DNA from: an uncultured Collinsella sp.
GTDB taxonomy: Bacteria; Actinomycetota; Coriobacteriia; Coriobacteriales; Coriobacteriaceae
Reading direction: 5' to 3'
Assembly (NCBI GenBank): GCA_958348225.1
Contig: CATVYG010000008.1
Location: 3,322 to 67,321 of the forward strand
Length of the DNA: 64,000 bases
The notes under the pieces are model-generated. The model was not told the DNA's origin. It made no database searches and worked only from the letters and a program-made list of their open reading frames with translations. Positions 35,875-44,611 of the stretch are shown here, piece after piece. Every line of letters starts with the position of its first letter. Position 1 is the stretch's first letter. The position numbers and the translations under genes are program-made.

Positions 35875-37905
35875 TTAAGCGTCAAGGAATCGTGCATCAT
35901 GTGCATGCTTCTCGATGTACTCGCGGCGATAGCCGACCTCGGAACCCATCAGCTCGCGCACGGCGCGGTCCGCCACCACGGCGTCCTCGATCGACACGCG
36001 CTGCAGAATGCGGGTCTTGGGGTCCATCGTCGTCGAGGCAAGCTGCTTGGGGTCCATCTCGCCCAGGCCCTTGTAGCGCTGGACGGTATAGCCCTTGCGC
36101 TTTTTGGTAATCTTGCCGTCCTTGGCCTTGCCGTCCTCGTCGTTATCGTCGGGGTTCAGGCCCAGACTCTGGATGGTGTCGCGCAGGATCTCGTCTTCGG
36201 GCTGGCGGCCGTTGGGATACACGTAGTGGATCTTGTTGCGCACCTTAATGCCAAAGATGGGCGGGCAGGCAACATAGACGTAGCCGGCATCGATCAGCGG
36301 ACGCATGTACTTGTAGAAGAACGTCAGCAGCAGGATGCGGATATGCGCACCGTCGACGTCTGCATCGGTCATGATGATGATCTTGTGGTAGCGCGCCTTG
36401 GTGATATCGAAGTCGCCGCCGTCGCCGGCACTCGTCGTGACGCCGCAGCCGATCGCGGTAATCAGCGACTGAATGGTGTCACTCGAGAACGCGCGATGGT
36501 CACCAACGCGTTCGACGTTCAAAATCTTGCCGCGCAGGGGCAGAATCGCCTGGATGTCTCGGCGACGGCCGTCCTTGGCCGAACCGCCTGCCGAGTCGCC
36601 CTCTACGATGAAGAGCTCGGTCAGCTCGGCATCGCGCACCGAGCAGTCGGCGAGCTTACCGGGCAGGGACGCCGTCTCGAGCAGGCTCTTGCGGCGGGTC
36701 GCCTCGCGCGCCTTGCGGGCGGCGTTGCGGGCCTTGCAGGCCTGCTGGGCTTTCTTGACGATCTCGCGGGCGGGCTTAGGATGCTCCTCAAGGTAGTCGG
36801 CGAGGCCGTCGGTCACGATCTTGAGCGTCAGCGCGCGCATATAGGAGCTGCCGAGCTTGGCCTTGGTCTGGCCCTCAAACTGCGGATCGGGCAGCTTGAC
36901 CGAGATAACGGCCGAAAGGCCCTCGCGCACATCGTCGCCGGTCAGGTTGGCGTCTTTTTCCTTGAGCAGGTTCTGCTTGCGCGCGTAATCGTTGATCACG
37001 CGGGTGAGCGCGGTACGGAAGCCCTCAAGGTGCATGCCGCCTTCGGGGGTGTAGATGTCGTTGGCAAACGACATGACGTTCTCGCCGTAGCCGCTATTCC
37101 ACTGCAGGGAAACCTCGACCTCGCCCATCTTGGCCACAGGCGCGTCCGGGTCCGATTTGCCCTCGATGTAGATGGGCTCCTTAAAGGCCTCGGGGACGTC
37201 CTTGCCCTCGTTGAGGAACTTGACGAAGTCGATGATGCCGCCCTCGTAGCAAAACTCCTCCACGTGGGGAGTCGCTTCGCGCTCGTCGGTCAGCACGATT
37301 TTGAGGTTCTTATTGAGGAACGCCGTCTCCTGCAGACGGTTATGCAGCGTATCGAAATCGTAGATGCAGGTCTCGAAGATCTCATCGTCGGGCCAGAAGG
37401 TGACGGTGGTGCCCGTCGAATCCGAGGTGCCCACGACCTCCATCTTCTTGACGGTCTTGCCGCGCGAGAACTCCATCTCGTAGGTGTTGCCATCGCGACG
37501 AACCTGAACGACCACGCGCTTGGACAGTGCGTTGACGACGGAGATGCCCACACCGTGCAAGCCACCCGAGACCTTATAGGCCGAGTTATCGAACTTACCG
37601 CCGGCGTGCAAGATCGTCATGACGACCTCGAGCGTCGGGATCTTTTTAACAGGGTGCTCGTCGACGGGGATGCCACGCCCGTTGTCGACGACCGTGATGG
37701 AGTTGTCGGCGTGGACCGTCACCTGGATCTCGGTGCAGAAACCGGCCATGGCCTCGTCGACGGAGTTGTCAACGATCTCCCACACCAGGTGATGCAGACC
37801 GCTGGCGCTCGTCGAGCCGATATACATGCCCGGGCGCTTACGAACGGCCTCGAGACCTTCGAGAATCTTAATCTCGCCGCCATCGTAATCGTTTTCGTTT
37901 GCCAC
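35875..37905 (-). CDS. gyrB: DNA gyrase subunit B
   Basis: ATPase subunit of gyrase. Contains the GHKL ATPase (EIVDNSVDEAMAG, DNGRGIPV, GGLHGVGISVVNAL), the TOPRIM domain (EGDSAGGSAKDGR, MTDADVDGAHI) and the C-terminal QRYKGLGEMDP. 676 residues. The start is GTG 37905 with AAGGAGG 4 bases upstream; a TTG six codons earlier has none. It is separated from the DUF721 gene by a terminator, so gyrB-gyrA has its own promoter in about 50 bases. Confidence 0.97.
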   Translation of the reverse strand: MANENDYDGGEIKILEGLEAVRKRPGMYIGSTSASGLHHLVWEIVDNSVDEAMAGFCTEIQVTVHADNSITVVDNGRGIPVDEHPVKKIPTLEVVMTILHAGGKFDNSAYKVSGGLHGVGISVVNALSKRVVVQVRRDGNTYEMEFSRGKTVKKMEVVGTSDSTGTTVTFWPDDEIFETCIYDFDTLHNRLQETAFLNKNLKIVLTDEREATPHVEEFCYEGGIIDFVKFLNEGKDVPEAFKEPIYIEGKSDPDAPVAKMGEVEVSLQWNSGYGENVMSFANDIYTPEGGMHLEGFRTALTRVINDYARKQNLLKEKDANLTGDDVREGLSAVISVKLPDPQFEGQTKAKLGSSYMRALTLKIVTDGLADYLEEHPKPAREIVKKAQQACKARNAARKAREATRRKSLLETASLPGKLADCSVRDAELTELFIVEGDSAGGSAKDGRRRDIQAILPLRGKILNVERVGDHRAFSSDTIQSLITAIGCGVTTSAGDGGDFDITKARYHKIIIMTDADVDGAHIRILLLTFFYKYMRPLIDAGYVYVACPPIFGIKVRNKIHYVYPNGRQPEDEILRDTIQSLGLNPDDNDEDGKAKDGKITKKRKGYTVQRYKGLGEMDPKQLASTTMDPKTRILQRVSIEDAVVADRAVRELMGSEVGYRREYIEKHAHDARFLDA

Positions 37906-37954
37906 ACGTCCTCCTTCAGTCAAGAAAATGTGTACAGCCTTACTAGTTTATCGT

Positions 37955-37984
37955 AAAAAAATACCCTCGGGAACGAGGGTATTT
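37955..37984 (-). terminator. Terminator after the recF-DUF721 unit
   Basis: AAATACCCTCG pairs with CGAGGGTATTT around GGAA (37959-37984); on the minus strand TTTTTT follows. It lies directly upstream of gyrB. Confidence 0.88.
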
Positions 37985-38010
37985 GGCTCTACAAGGCCAC
38001 CAGATGCGAT

Positions 38011-38574
38011 TTAAGGCTCTTTTTTACTTTGCACGCCCTTGGCCCACTCGGCACTGGCTCTCATGGCATTCTCGAGGGCCTCGCGCAGTTTTTGGTCTTC
38101 GATGGGCGCCACTTGGCGCTCAATCTCGGTGCGCTCGGCATCGCTGAGGTCGGCATGCGGGGCCGGCGGGCGCTCTGTCGTCGGCGGGCGCAGGCGCTCC
38201 TTGGCGGCGGGCGGCGTGTGACCGGGTGCGGTGGTTTTGAACACCAGGCCGTCCACATGCGCACCGGCGCGCTCCATGCGCGCGCGGATGATCTCGCGCA
38301 ACAGCGTCATTTCCTGCGTCCACGAGGGCGAGTCGAGATACACCAGCAGTTCATTGGACTCGGGCAGGTAACGCAGCCCCGTCACATGCCGCCCCTCGCG
38401 CGTGCCCGAGCACACCGCGTTCCACGCGCGATAGACCGCGCGCGACTCCTCGGCAGCCTCCATCTGCGCACGGCGCTCAGGGGTCGCAGCCGCCAGGATG
38501 CGTTGGCGCTCTGCGTTCAAAAAGCCACTGAAGGCGACCGTTTCGCTCTCGCGCTCGTAATTAGCACGTCTCAC
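38011..38574 (-). CDS. DUF721 (DciA-like) protein
   Basis: A 187-residue protein with the DUF721 domain in the middle (about 45-105: AVYRAWNAVCSGTREGRHVTGLRYLPESNELLVYLDSPSWTQEMTLLREII), followed by a Pro/Arg-rich linker and a charged tail. DUF721 includes DciA, the helicase loader of many bacteria that lack DnaC; actinobacterial members sit between recF and gyrB as here. The start overlaps the recF end by 14 bases. A role in loading or handling DnaB is inferred from family and place. Confidence 0.8.
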   Translation of the reverse strand: MRRANYERESETVAFSGFLNAERQRILAAATPERRAQMEAAEESRAVYRAWNAVCSGTREGRHVTGLRYLPESNELLVYLDSPSWTQEMTLLREIIRARMERAGAHVDGLVFKTTAPGHTPPAAKERLRPPTTERPPAPHADLSDAERTEIERQVAPIEDQKLREALENAMRASAEWAKGVQSKKEP

Positions 38575-39667
38575 CCATGCTCACCACCTTGGCTCGATCA
38601 AGCAGGTCATCGGTAAAATACCCCAGGTTGGTCGTGGTTATGACCGTCTGGATATCATCGCCGATCAGCCGCAGAAAAGCACCGCGGCGCTCGCCGTCGA
38701 GTTCGCTCATCACGTCGTCCAAAAGCAGCAGTGGGGCGGTGCCCAGGACATCGCGAGCCACGGCCACCTCCGCCACCTTCCAGGCCAGAACCAACGTTCG
38801 CTGCTGACCTTGGCTGGCAAATGAACGGGCGGAGCGACCCGCCACGGTAAACTCAATCTCATCGCGATGCGGTCCCACCAACGTCACGCCGCGGCGAATT
38901 TCCTCGTCGGCGTGCTCATCAAGGGCAGCCAGCATGCGCTCGTACGCCCAGCCCTTCAGTTCTTCGCGATCCTCGACCTGGGGCAAATCCCCCAGCGTGG
39001 ACGTATAGGTCACGTTGGCAGCCTCACCGGATGCCACTTGCCCGTAGGCAGTGTGCACATGGCCCGCCAGCCGGTCGAGCAGGGCCAACCGGTGCACAAG
39101 CAGAGCCGAGCCCGCGCGGGCAATCGAATCGTTCCACGCGCCGAGCATCTCGCGGCAGCACCAGGTCTCCTTGAGCAAGGCGTTACGCTGGGTCACGCAG
39201 CGCCCATAGGTGCTCGCAAGATCGGCATAGCGTGCGCTCAGTTGCATGCCAAAGTCATCGAGGGCAGCGCGGCGCACACTGGCGCCTCGTTTAACCATGT
39301 CCAGATGGTCGGGGCAAAACAGCACGCTCGGCAGAACCCCGCGCACACCGGCGGCAGAACATCTCTTGCCGTTGCGGCTAAACGAGCGCTTACCGTCCTC
39401 CGCGTTCAATCCCATATCAAGCACGCGGCCGTCGCCCTCGAGCCTCAGCTCGACCTTGCACGATCCCACGCCGTCACGGACGAGCTCGGCTGCGGTCGGA
39501 TGCCTAAACGAGGCGCCGCTCGTCAGCAGCTGCAGCGCCTCTATGAGATTGGTCTTTCCCGCCGCGTTGGGTCCCGCAAGTATCGTCACGCCCTCGTCCA
39601 GGGCAAGACGATAGCTATCGAAGCTGCGGTAGTGCGCGACGGAAAGATCGCGGGCGAACATGGTCAT
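38561..39667 (-). CDS. recF: DNA replication and repair protein RecF
   Basis: SMC-like ATPase that helps load RecA at gaps. 368 residues with Walker A GPNAAGKTNLIEAL, signature SQGQQRTLVLAWK and Walker B APLLLLDDVMSELDGERR. The start is ATG 39667 or 39661; no clear ribosome-binding site, but the start lies 9 bases past the dnaN stop, so it may be coupled. It overlaps the DUF721 gene by 14 bases. Confidence 0.95.
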   Translation of the reverse strand: MTMFARDLSVAHYRSFDSYRLALDEGVTILAGPNAAGKTNLIEALQLLTSGASFRHPTAAELVRDGVGSCKVELRLEGDGRVLDMGLNAEDGKRSFSRNGKRCSAAGVRGVLPSVLFCPDHLDMVKRGASVRRAALDDFGMQLSARYADLASTYGRCVTQRNALLKETWCCREMLGAWNDSIARAGSALLVHRLALLDRLAGHVHTAYGQVASGEAANVTYTSTLGDLPQVEDREELKGWAYERMLAALDEHADEEIRRGVTLVGPHRDEIEFTVAGRSARSFASQGQQRTLVLAWKVAEVAVARDVLGTAPLLLLDDVMSELDGERRGAFLRLIGDDIQTVITTTNLGYFTDDLLDRAKVVSMGETC

Positions 39668-39676
39668 GGCGCAGCG

Positions 39677-40780
39677 CTAGATGCGGACCGGCATGACCAG
39701 GTACAGGTAGTTGGTCTTGTCGTAGGACTTGAAGATGCCCGCCTGCGAGTAGCTCTTGAGCTCCAGCGTGATCTCCTTCTCCTTGGACAGGGCATTGAGG
39801 CAGCCGAAGATGTAGTGGTAGTTGAAGGCGATGGTGCCCGACTCGCCCTCGGCCTCGACATCGATCGTCTCCTGCGCAAGGTCCTGGTCATTGGAAATGG
39901 AGGACAGGCCCATCTGCCCGTTCTCGACATCGATCTCGAACTTGACGGCGGGGTTGGCGCTCGCGATAACGGCCACGCGCTTGAGGGCGGCGTTAAAGGC
40001 GGCGACGTCGATCTTGACGCTCGTCACGCACGAATCGGGGATGAGCTGCTTGTAGTTGGGGTACACGCCCTCGATGCGGCGCGACACGTAGGTGGTGTTG
40101 CCGGCCTCAAAGACGACCTGGGTGTCGGTAGCCCCGATCATGATGGTCGCCCGGCTGGCCATGATGTTCAGCGCGTCGTTAAAGGCGTCGGCCGGAACGT
40201 TGAGTTCAAAGGAGCCCTCGAGGGTTGAGGTCTCGACCTGTGTATCGCACACGGCCAAGCGGAAGGAATCGGTCGCCACCAGGCGCACGGTGTTGTTCTC
40301 GACCTTCATGTGCACGCCGCCCAGGATGGGGCGGGCCTTGTCGGTCGAGGTGACGCGCCACACGCGGCCGACCATCTCGGACAAGATATCGGTCGGCAGC
40401 TCCACGGCACTCTCGATGGCATAGGCCGGAAACTCGGGGAAGTCATTGGCATCGAGCGTGTTCAGGCGGAAAGAGCTCTTCTCGCAACCAATCAGCACCT
40501 GGCGCTCGGACAGCTCAAAGGTGACCGGGGCATCGGGGAGAGTCTTGGTGATATTGGAGAGCATCTTACAGGGGATAACCATCTCGCCCTCTTCTTCGAC
40601 ATGCGCCGCGATGCGATGACGGATCGAGATGGTGTAGTTAGAGGTCTGGAATTCCAAGATGCCGTCTTGGGCCTTAACGAGCACGCCCGACAGGATGGGA
40701 AGGGTGGATGCCGAAGCGACACCCTTCATAACGACGCCGATGGCTTGTGTAAGCGAGCTCTGGCTGACGGTGAACTTCAT
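39677..40780 (-). CDS. dnaN: DNA polymerase III beta subunit (sliding clamp)
   Basis: Ring-shaped clamp that holds polymerases and repair factors on DNA. It has 367 residues: MKFTVSQSSLTQAIGVVMKGVAS, three similar clamp domains and the C-terminal YLVMPVRI that lines the partner pocket. The ATG at 40780 has AAAGG upstream. Downstream of dnaA with 238 bases between, which hold the AT-rich unwinding candidate and DnaA-box-like repeats. Confidence 0.97.
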   Translation of the reverse strand: MKFTVSQSSLTQAIGVVMKGVASASTLPILSGVLVKAQDGILEFQTSNYTISIRHRIAAHVEEEGEMVIPCKMLSNITKTLPDAPVTFELSERQVLIGCEKSSFRLNTLDANDFPEFPAYAIESAVELPTDILSEMVGRVWRVTSTDKARPILGGVHMKVENNTVRLVATDSFRLAVCDTQVETSTLEGSFELNVPADAFNDALNIMASRATIMIGATDTQVVFEAGNTTYVSRRIEGVYPNYKQLIPDSCVTSVKIDVAAFNAALKRVAVIASANPAVKFEIDVENGQMGLSSISNDQDLAQETIDVEAEGESGTIAFNYHYIFGCLNALSKEKEITLELKSYSQAGIFKSYDKTNYLYLVMPVRI

Positions 40781-41018
40781 CTTTTAATACCTTTCTATAG
40801 ATATAAATATCTTAATAATAGTAATAGCACTGACGAAACTGTTGATTACTCCCAAAGACGCAGGTCAGACCCAGAAAGAGAATCGACAGCAACCTGTGTG
40901 CAACAGGGGTGGTTTTCCACGTTCAAAACCTGCGCAAAACTTTTCATCACCGCGGATTGGGTTTTAGACACCTTATGCCCGTGGTTTCGACAAGTTTTCA
41001 ACAGGTGTCTCTATTTCC
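40781..41018. other. oriC: oriC part 2: dnaA-dnaN spacer with DnaA-trio-like tract and DnaA-box-like repeats
   Basis: An AT-rich block (40790-40830) holds five trinucleotides of DnaA-trio form, TAA TAA TAG TAA TAG (40813-40827). Twelve bases on is TGTTGATTAC (40840-40849), close to the box TGTTGAAAAC. Further box-like sites are TTTTCCACG (40913-40921) and GTTTTCAACA (40994-41003, the exact inverse of TGTTGAAAAC). TTCAAAACCTG (40922-40932) recurs at 44187-44197. The order box, short spacer, trio tract matches the basal unwinding system of Bacillus oriC, also found between dnaA and dnaN. Confidence 0.65.
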
Positions 41019-42743
41019 CTACGAGCGCAGTGTAATTTTATCGCGCAGCGACTTGAGGTCTTCGGTGACGGTGCGGTCTTCCTGGATCATCTTCTGGACC
41101 TTTTTGTAACTCGTGCTGACGGTCGAGTGGTTGCGGTTGCCAAATTCGGCGCCTACCGCCGTGGTCGTCATCTCGCACATTTCGATGGCAAGGTAGATAG
41201 CGATATGGCGTGCTTTGGCGATATTGGCGTTGCGACGCGGGCCGATGAGCTCCTCGTGCGTCACGCCGTACTGCTCTTCGATGACGGACTGAACCGTCTG
41301 GACGTTGATCTTTTTGGCCGATGTGTCGAAGTACTGGCTGGCGATGGCGTCGATATCGTCAAAGGTGAGTTCCCCTCCCTCGCGCTCGCGGTCGCCCGCC
41401 TCGCCGGCGCAGCGCTCGCAAAAGCTCTCGAGTTCGCGGATGTTGGTGCCTGAGACCTCGGCCATGTGTTTAAAGTGCTCGTCGGTCAGGTGCCCGCCGT
41501 CGCCCCCATAGGCCGCCAGCAGCGAGTCGTCGCCTGCCTCGGGAGCGGCGACGATGGTGTTCTCGTAATAGCGCTGCAAGATCTTGTATTTCATCTCGTA
41601 GCTGGGCTCTGCGACCAGGCAGAGCATGCCGGCGTTGAAGCGGCTGGTCAGACGCTCGTCCATGCTCAGGTCCTTGGGAGCGCGGTCTGCCGCGATAACG
41701 ACCTTCTTGTTATTGCGGATGAACTCGTCCATGAGCTGGAAAAAGTAGTCCACGCTCGCGCGCTTGCCGATGATGTTTTGGATGTCATCGATGATGAGCA
41801 CGTCCACGCCGTGGTACGCCTGCATGATGGGGGCGTTGCTCTTCTTTTGGCGGTCGAACTCGGTCATCAGGTCGTCCAGATATGCCTGGGAGTTGGCATA
41901 CTTGACCTTGATCTCGGGCGACTTCTCGGCGAGCTCGTTTTTGATGGCAAGCAGCAGGTGCGTCTTGCCCAGGCCCGATTTGCCGTAGATGAACAGCGAT
42001 GTGCACGTGCCGCGCTCGTCCGCGAGGGCGGCAAACTTGAGTGCCGAGCGATAGGCATGGCTGTTCTCGGGGCCGTAGACAAAGTTCTCAAAGGTAAATT
42101 TTGAGTTCGCGGCGAGCGGGGCTCCATCCGTATTCTGCTCGGCCGGCACGGTCGGTGCTGGCATGGGTGAAGCGGGGGTCGCAGCTTGCGTGGATTTAGT
42201 TGGCGCTCCGCCCTTCATCTGGTTCATCATGCGACGAAAATCATCGGCCGAGAGCGTGTTTTTGATTGCAATGCCCGAATCCGCGCCCGCCGCTGCGTCG
42301 TGAGCGATGGGCATGTGCGTGACGGGTGCGTTCGTTGACGTCGCCGCCGCGGTTGGCAACGGTGCCATGGTTTCACGGGAAACATCGCTGTGCTGGTGCT
42401 CGATTGTCGGCACGTCGCCTGCGGAGGCCGGTGCCGCCGGGGAAGCGGCGGGAGCCGTGGCGGGCGCCGTCGCGGCAGCGGATTCCGTTGCGGCGCCTTG
42501 CGGTGCCACGATGTCGAGCGCGATCGGTGCAAAGGCGATTTCTTCCAGATAGGCCTCAATAGTCGGCTGATGCTTTTTGAGCTGCGCGATGGCAAAGCGC
42601 GAGGGGGCCTCGATCGTGAGCGTATCTTCGGTCAGGCTTATGGCGCGCGATTGCCCCAGCATGTTGATGAGGCGTGCATCTTGGCCGTCGCGCTGGCAAA
42701 AGGCGATGGCGTCCCCCAGGATGATGCTTGCTTCCTCGTCCAC
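41019..42743 (-). CDS. dnaA: Chromosomal replication initiator protein DnaA
   Basis: AAA+ initiator that binds DnaA boxes and opens oriC. 574 residues: domain I (1-80), a long Ala/Pro/Thr-rich domain II (about 80-215), AAA+ domain III with GKSGLGKTH (254-262) and VLIIDDIQNI, and domain IV with the DnaA signature region (GAEFGNRNHSTVSTSYKKV). The start is GTG 42743 with GGGAGA upstream, 15 bases after the stop of the ATPase-like gene, so the two are probably co-transcribed. A degenerate parS (42369-42384) lies within the domain II coding sequence. Confidence 0.97.
   Translation of the reverse strand: MDEEASIILGDAIAFCQRDGQDARLINMLGQSRAISLTEDTLTIEAPSRFAIAQLKKHQPTIEAYLEEIAFAPIALDIVAPQGAATESAAATAPATAPAASPAAPASAGDVPTIEHQHSDVSRETMAPLPTAAATSTNAPVTHMPIAHDAAAGADSGIAIKNTLSADDFRRMMNQMKGGAPTKSTQAATPASPMPAPTVPAEQNTDGAPLAANSKFTFENFVYGPENSHAYRSALKFAALADERGTCTSLFIYGKSGLGKTHLLLAIKNELAEKSPEIKVKYANSQAYLDDLMTEFDRQKKSNAPIMQAYHGVDVLIIDDIQNIIGKRASVDYFFQLMDEFIRNNKKVVIAADRAPKDLSMDERLTSRFNAGMLCLVAEPSYEMKYKILQRYYENTIVAAPEAGDDSLLAAYGGDGGHLTDEHFKHMAEVSGTNIRELESFCERCAGEAGDREREGGELTFDDIDAIASQYFDTSAKKINVQTVQSVIEEQYGVTHEELIGPRRNANIAKARHIAIYLAIEMCEMTTTAVGAEFGNRNHSTVSTSYKKVQKMIQEDRTVTEDLKSLRDKITLRS
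42369..42384 (+). promoter_or_regulatory. Degenerate parS-like site inside dnaA
   Basis: GGTTTCACGGGAAACA matches the parS consensus TGTTTCACGTGAAACA at 14 of 16 positions. It lies in the variable domain II of dnaA, where sequence is little constrained by protein function. Binding is not established. Confidence 0.35.
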
Positions 42744-42758
42744 TGTTTCTCCCGTTCT

Positions 42759-44111
42759 TTAGCTCTGAGCTCGCACGCGAGCGGCGCCGAGTTCGGTCAG
42801 ATGGTATTTCTGGCCATGCTTGATGACCAAGCCAGCCTGCGCCAAGTCATTGAGCGTGCGTGACCAAGTGGGGGCCGAGTTTCCAAACGCCCTCGCCAGA
42901 TCGGTTGCACCGCACGCTTGATTTTGCGCCAAATAGCCTAGTGCGGCGTTGCCGCGATCGCTTACGAACACGTCCGGTTGTGGCTGCGCATACTGATTTG
43001 CTGCATTAGGATACATCATTTGAGCTGCTGGTTGTTGAGAACTCTGCATCGGCGGCACTTGCTGTTGAAAACTTTGAGGCCACTGTTGGTAAGGCTGCGG
43101 AGGCATCTGCTGGGCCCAGGGGTTGTACTGCTGCTGCGGCATTTGCTGGTACGGCTGCTGATATCCCTGCTGGTACTGCTGCGGGAACTGCTGGCCGTAC
43201 CCCAGCGGCGGCATCTGTTGATATGGATATCCCTGTTGGTACGGCTGATAGCCCATTTGCTGGCCACCCGGTGCGCCCGTCGCCTGCTGCATTGCTGCTG
43301 CATCCTGATCCGCCAGCGGCACGGCCTCTGGCATGTTTGGCGGCATCGACATCGATGTCGCCTGGGGCTCTTGTGTGGGAAGCATTCCGGGCTGCTGCAT
43401 CTGCCTCACGGGGGGCTGCATCTGCTGCGTTGCCATGGGCTGCTGCGCAAAAGCTCCCGGCAGGGGATATGTGGGCTGCTCCGTCTCGGGCCGCACGGCA
43501 GCACCGCGTCCGCCGGCACGCTCGATTTCCTGCACTCGTTTAGGGTTCAGGCTTACCGTAACCACGGTGCCGTTGCCCATGTTGTCCTCGATGGATACGG
43601 CACCGCCGGCGTTTTCCAAATACTCCTGCACCATGGGAAACCCTGCTCCGGTTCCACGGATATAGCGCTTCATCTTGCTGTTTGCGCTGGTAACGCCAAA
43701 GTCGAAAGCGCGTTCCTTGTCGTCGATGCCGGGTCCTTGATCAGCAAAGCGGATGGTGTCTCCGCCGTCCAGAATCGAGATGATGGGCTCGGCAAAGTGT
43801 GCGTGGATAAAGTTTTCGACAATCTCGCGGATGACCATGAGCGAGATATGGCCACCTTGTTCTTTCATGCACTGGTAGACGGTGTTGGTAGTCTCTTCCA
43901 AATACGTGCGGACATCTTGCGGATCAATGACGATCACACGCGGTGTCGACAGCATGTCGTCATAGACGGCGATACGCGCGGCGTACATGGCTTTTGGCGC
44001 CTGCGTGGTCGTCTGCTCGCCTTCCGCACGCTCTTCGCGCACGCCGGTGATGTGCTCGTTGTCGGGTGCCGGGTCTCCAGAATCGACCATGGTGTAAAAG
44101 TCATCAGACAT
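42759..44111 (-). CDS. GHKL-type ATPase domain + PQYM-rich low-complexity tract + winged helix; unknown function
   Basis: A 450-residue protein I cannot assign to a named family. Residues 60-195 form a histidine-kinase-like/anti-sigma ATPase fold: N-box REIVENFIHAHF (95-106), G1 DQGPGID (124-130), G2 GTGAGFPMVQEYLENAGG (153-170), then NGTVVTVSL. No dimerisation/His-phosphoacceptor domain is seen. Residues 220-378 are mostly Gln, Pro, Met and Tyr with repeats like PYQQ. Residues 381-450 look like a winged helix (ATDLARAFGNSAPTWSRTLNDL, LVIKHGQKYHLTELG). The gene lies between the origin region and dnaA, 15 bases before dnaA. Start ATG 44111 is chosen; a TTG at 44183 would extend it by 24 residues into the origin boxes. 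Confidence 0.8.
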   Translation of the reverse strand: MSDDFYTMVDSGDPAPDNEHITGVREERAEGEQTTTQAPKAMYAARIAVYDDMLSTPRVIVIDPQDVRTYLEETTNTVYQCMKEQGGHISLMVIREIVENFIHAHFAEPIISILDGGDTIRFADQGPGIDDKERAFDFGVTSANSKMKRYIRGTGAGFPMVQEYLENAGGAVSIEDNMGNGTVVTVSLNPKRVQEIERAGGRGAAVRPETEQPTYPLPGAFAQQPMATQQMQPPVRQMQQPGMLPTQEPQATSMSMPPNMPEAVPLADQDAAAMQQATGAPGGQQMGYQPYQQGYPYQQMPPLGYGQQFPQQYQQGYQQPYQQMPQQQYNPWAQQMPPQPYQQWPQSFQQQVPPMQSSQQPAAQMMYPNAANQYAQPQPDVFVSDRGNAALGYLAQNQACGATDLARAFGNSAPTWSRTLNDLAQAGLVIKHGQKYHLTELGAARVRAQS

Positions 44112-44456
44112 GCCGCTCGCAATCTTCCAAAAGGTTTCGAACAAATAGTAGCTCACCGCGCAATGTTTCTCATCTTTCGACAACTTTTCAAAACCTGTTG
44201 AAAACTTTGGAAAACGGGCGAAAAGTTCTCAACATTGCCAACATGACCTGTTGAAAACTCGATGAAATATCGTGAAAAGTTGTCATGCACCGCTAAATCG
44301 AGCTTGGCTTATGGGGGAACCGTGTGAACTGCGCAACCTTTTACCTTTGATTTCTTGACATTTGAACATTGATTTCCCTACAATCTTCAAGCTCACGTGT
44401 TTATATCTGCGTCCGCGTCCCCGCGGACACTCGAAATGCAGCAGGAGGAACTTAAG
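44112..44456. other. oriC: oriC part 1: origin-proximal spacer with DnaA-box-like repeats
   Basis: Divergent spacer between the ATPase-like gene and rpmH. TGTTGAAAAC occurs at 44196-44205 and 44249-44258, both inside ACCTGTTGAAAACT, and an inverted TGTTGAGAAC at 44225-44234. GACAACTTTTC (44179-44189) and GAAAAGTTGTC (44274-44284) frame the set as an inverted pair. The same box recurs at 40994-41003 on the other side of dnaA. Genes left of here read leftward and genes right of here rightward. The box is not the classical TTATCCACA, so DnaA binding is inferred. The right part holds the rpmH promoter. Confidence 0.65.
44355..44384 (+). promoter_or_regulatory. Promoter of rpmH
   Basis: TTGACA (44355-44360), 18-base spacer, TACAAT (44379-44384), 72 bases upstream of the rpmH ATG. 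A strong sigma-70-type promoter by sequence. Confidence 0.8.
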
Positions 44457-44591
44457 ATGAAGCGTACGTATCAGCCTAATAAGCGTAAGCGTGCCAAGAC
44501 CCATGGCTTCCGTGCCCGTATGGCCACTAAGGGTGGTCGTGCCGTGCTCGCCCGTCGTCGCGCCAAGGGCCGCAAGCGTCTCACTGTCTAG
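44457..44591 (+). CDS. rpmH: 50S ribosomal protein L34
   Basis: A 44-residue basic ribosomal protein starting MKRTYQPNKRKRAKTHGFRA and ending GRKRLTV. The ATG at 44457 has AGGAGG 8 bases upstream; the 20 codons before it are not L34. First gene of the rpmH-rnpA-yidD-yidC-khpB run. Confidence 0.97.
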   Translation: MKRTYQPNKRKRAKTHGFRARMATKGGRAVLARRRAKGRKRLTV

Positions 44592-44611
44592 CAGCGATAC
44601 ACACATCTCGC

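Noticed and set aside
36500..36700. GyrB Arg at the E. coli Lys447 position as a resistance change
   Set aside because: ILPLRGKILNVE with Arg is the normal form in Gram-positive GyrB, so it carries no signal.
44112..44183. TTG start at 44183 for the ATPase-like gene
   Set aside because: No ribosome-binding site, and the extra residues are encoded by origin-box sequence. ATG 44111 is preferred, though not certain.
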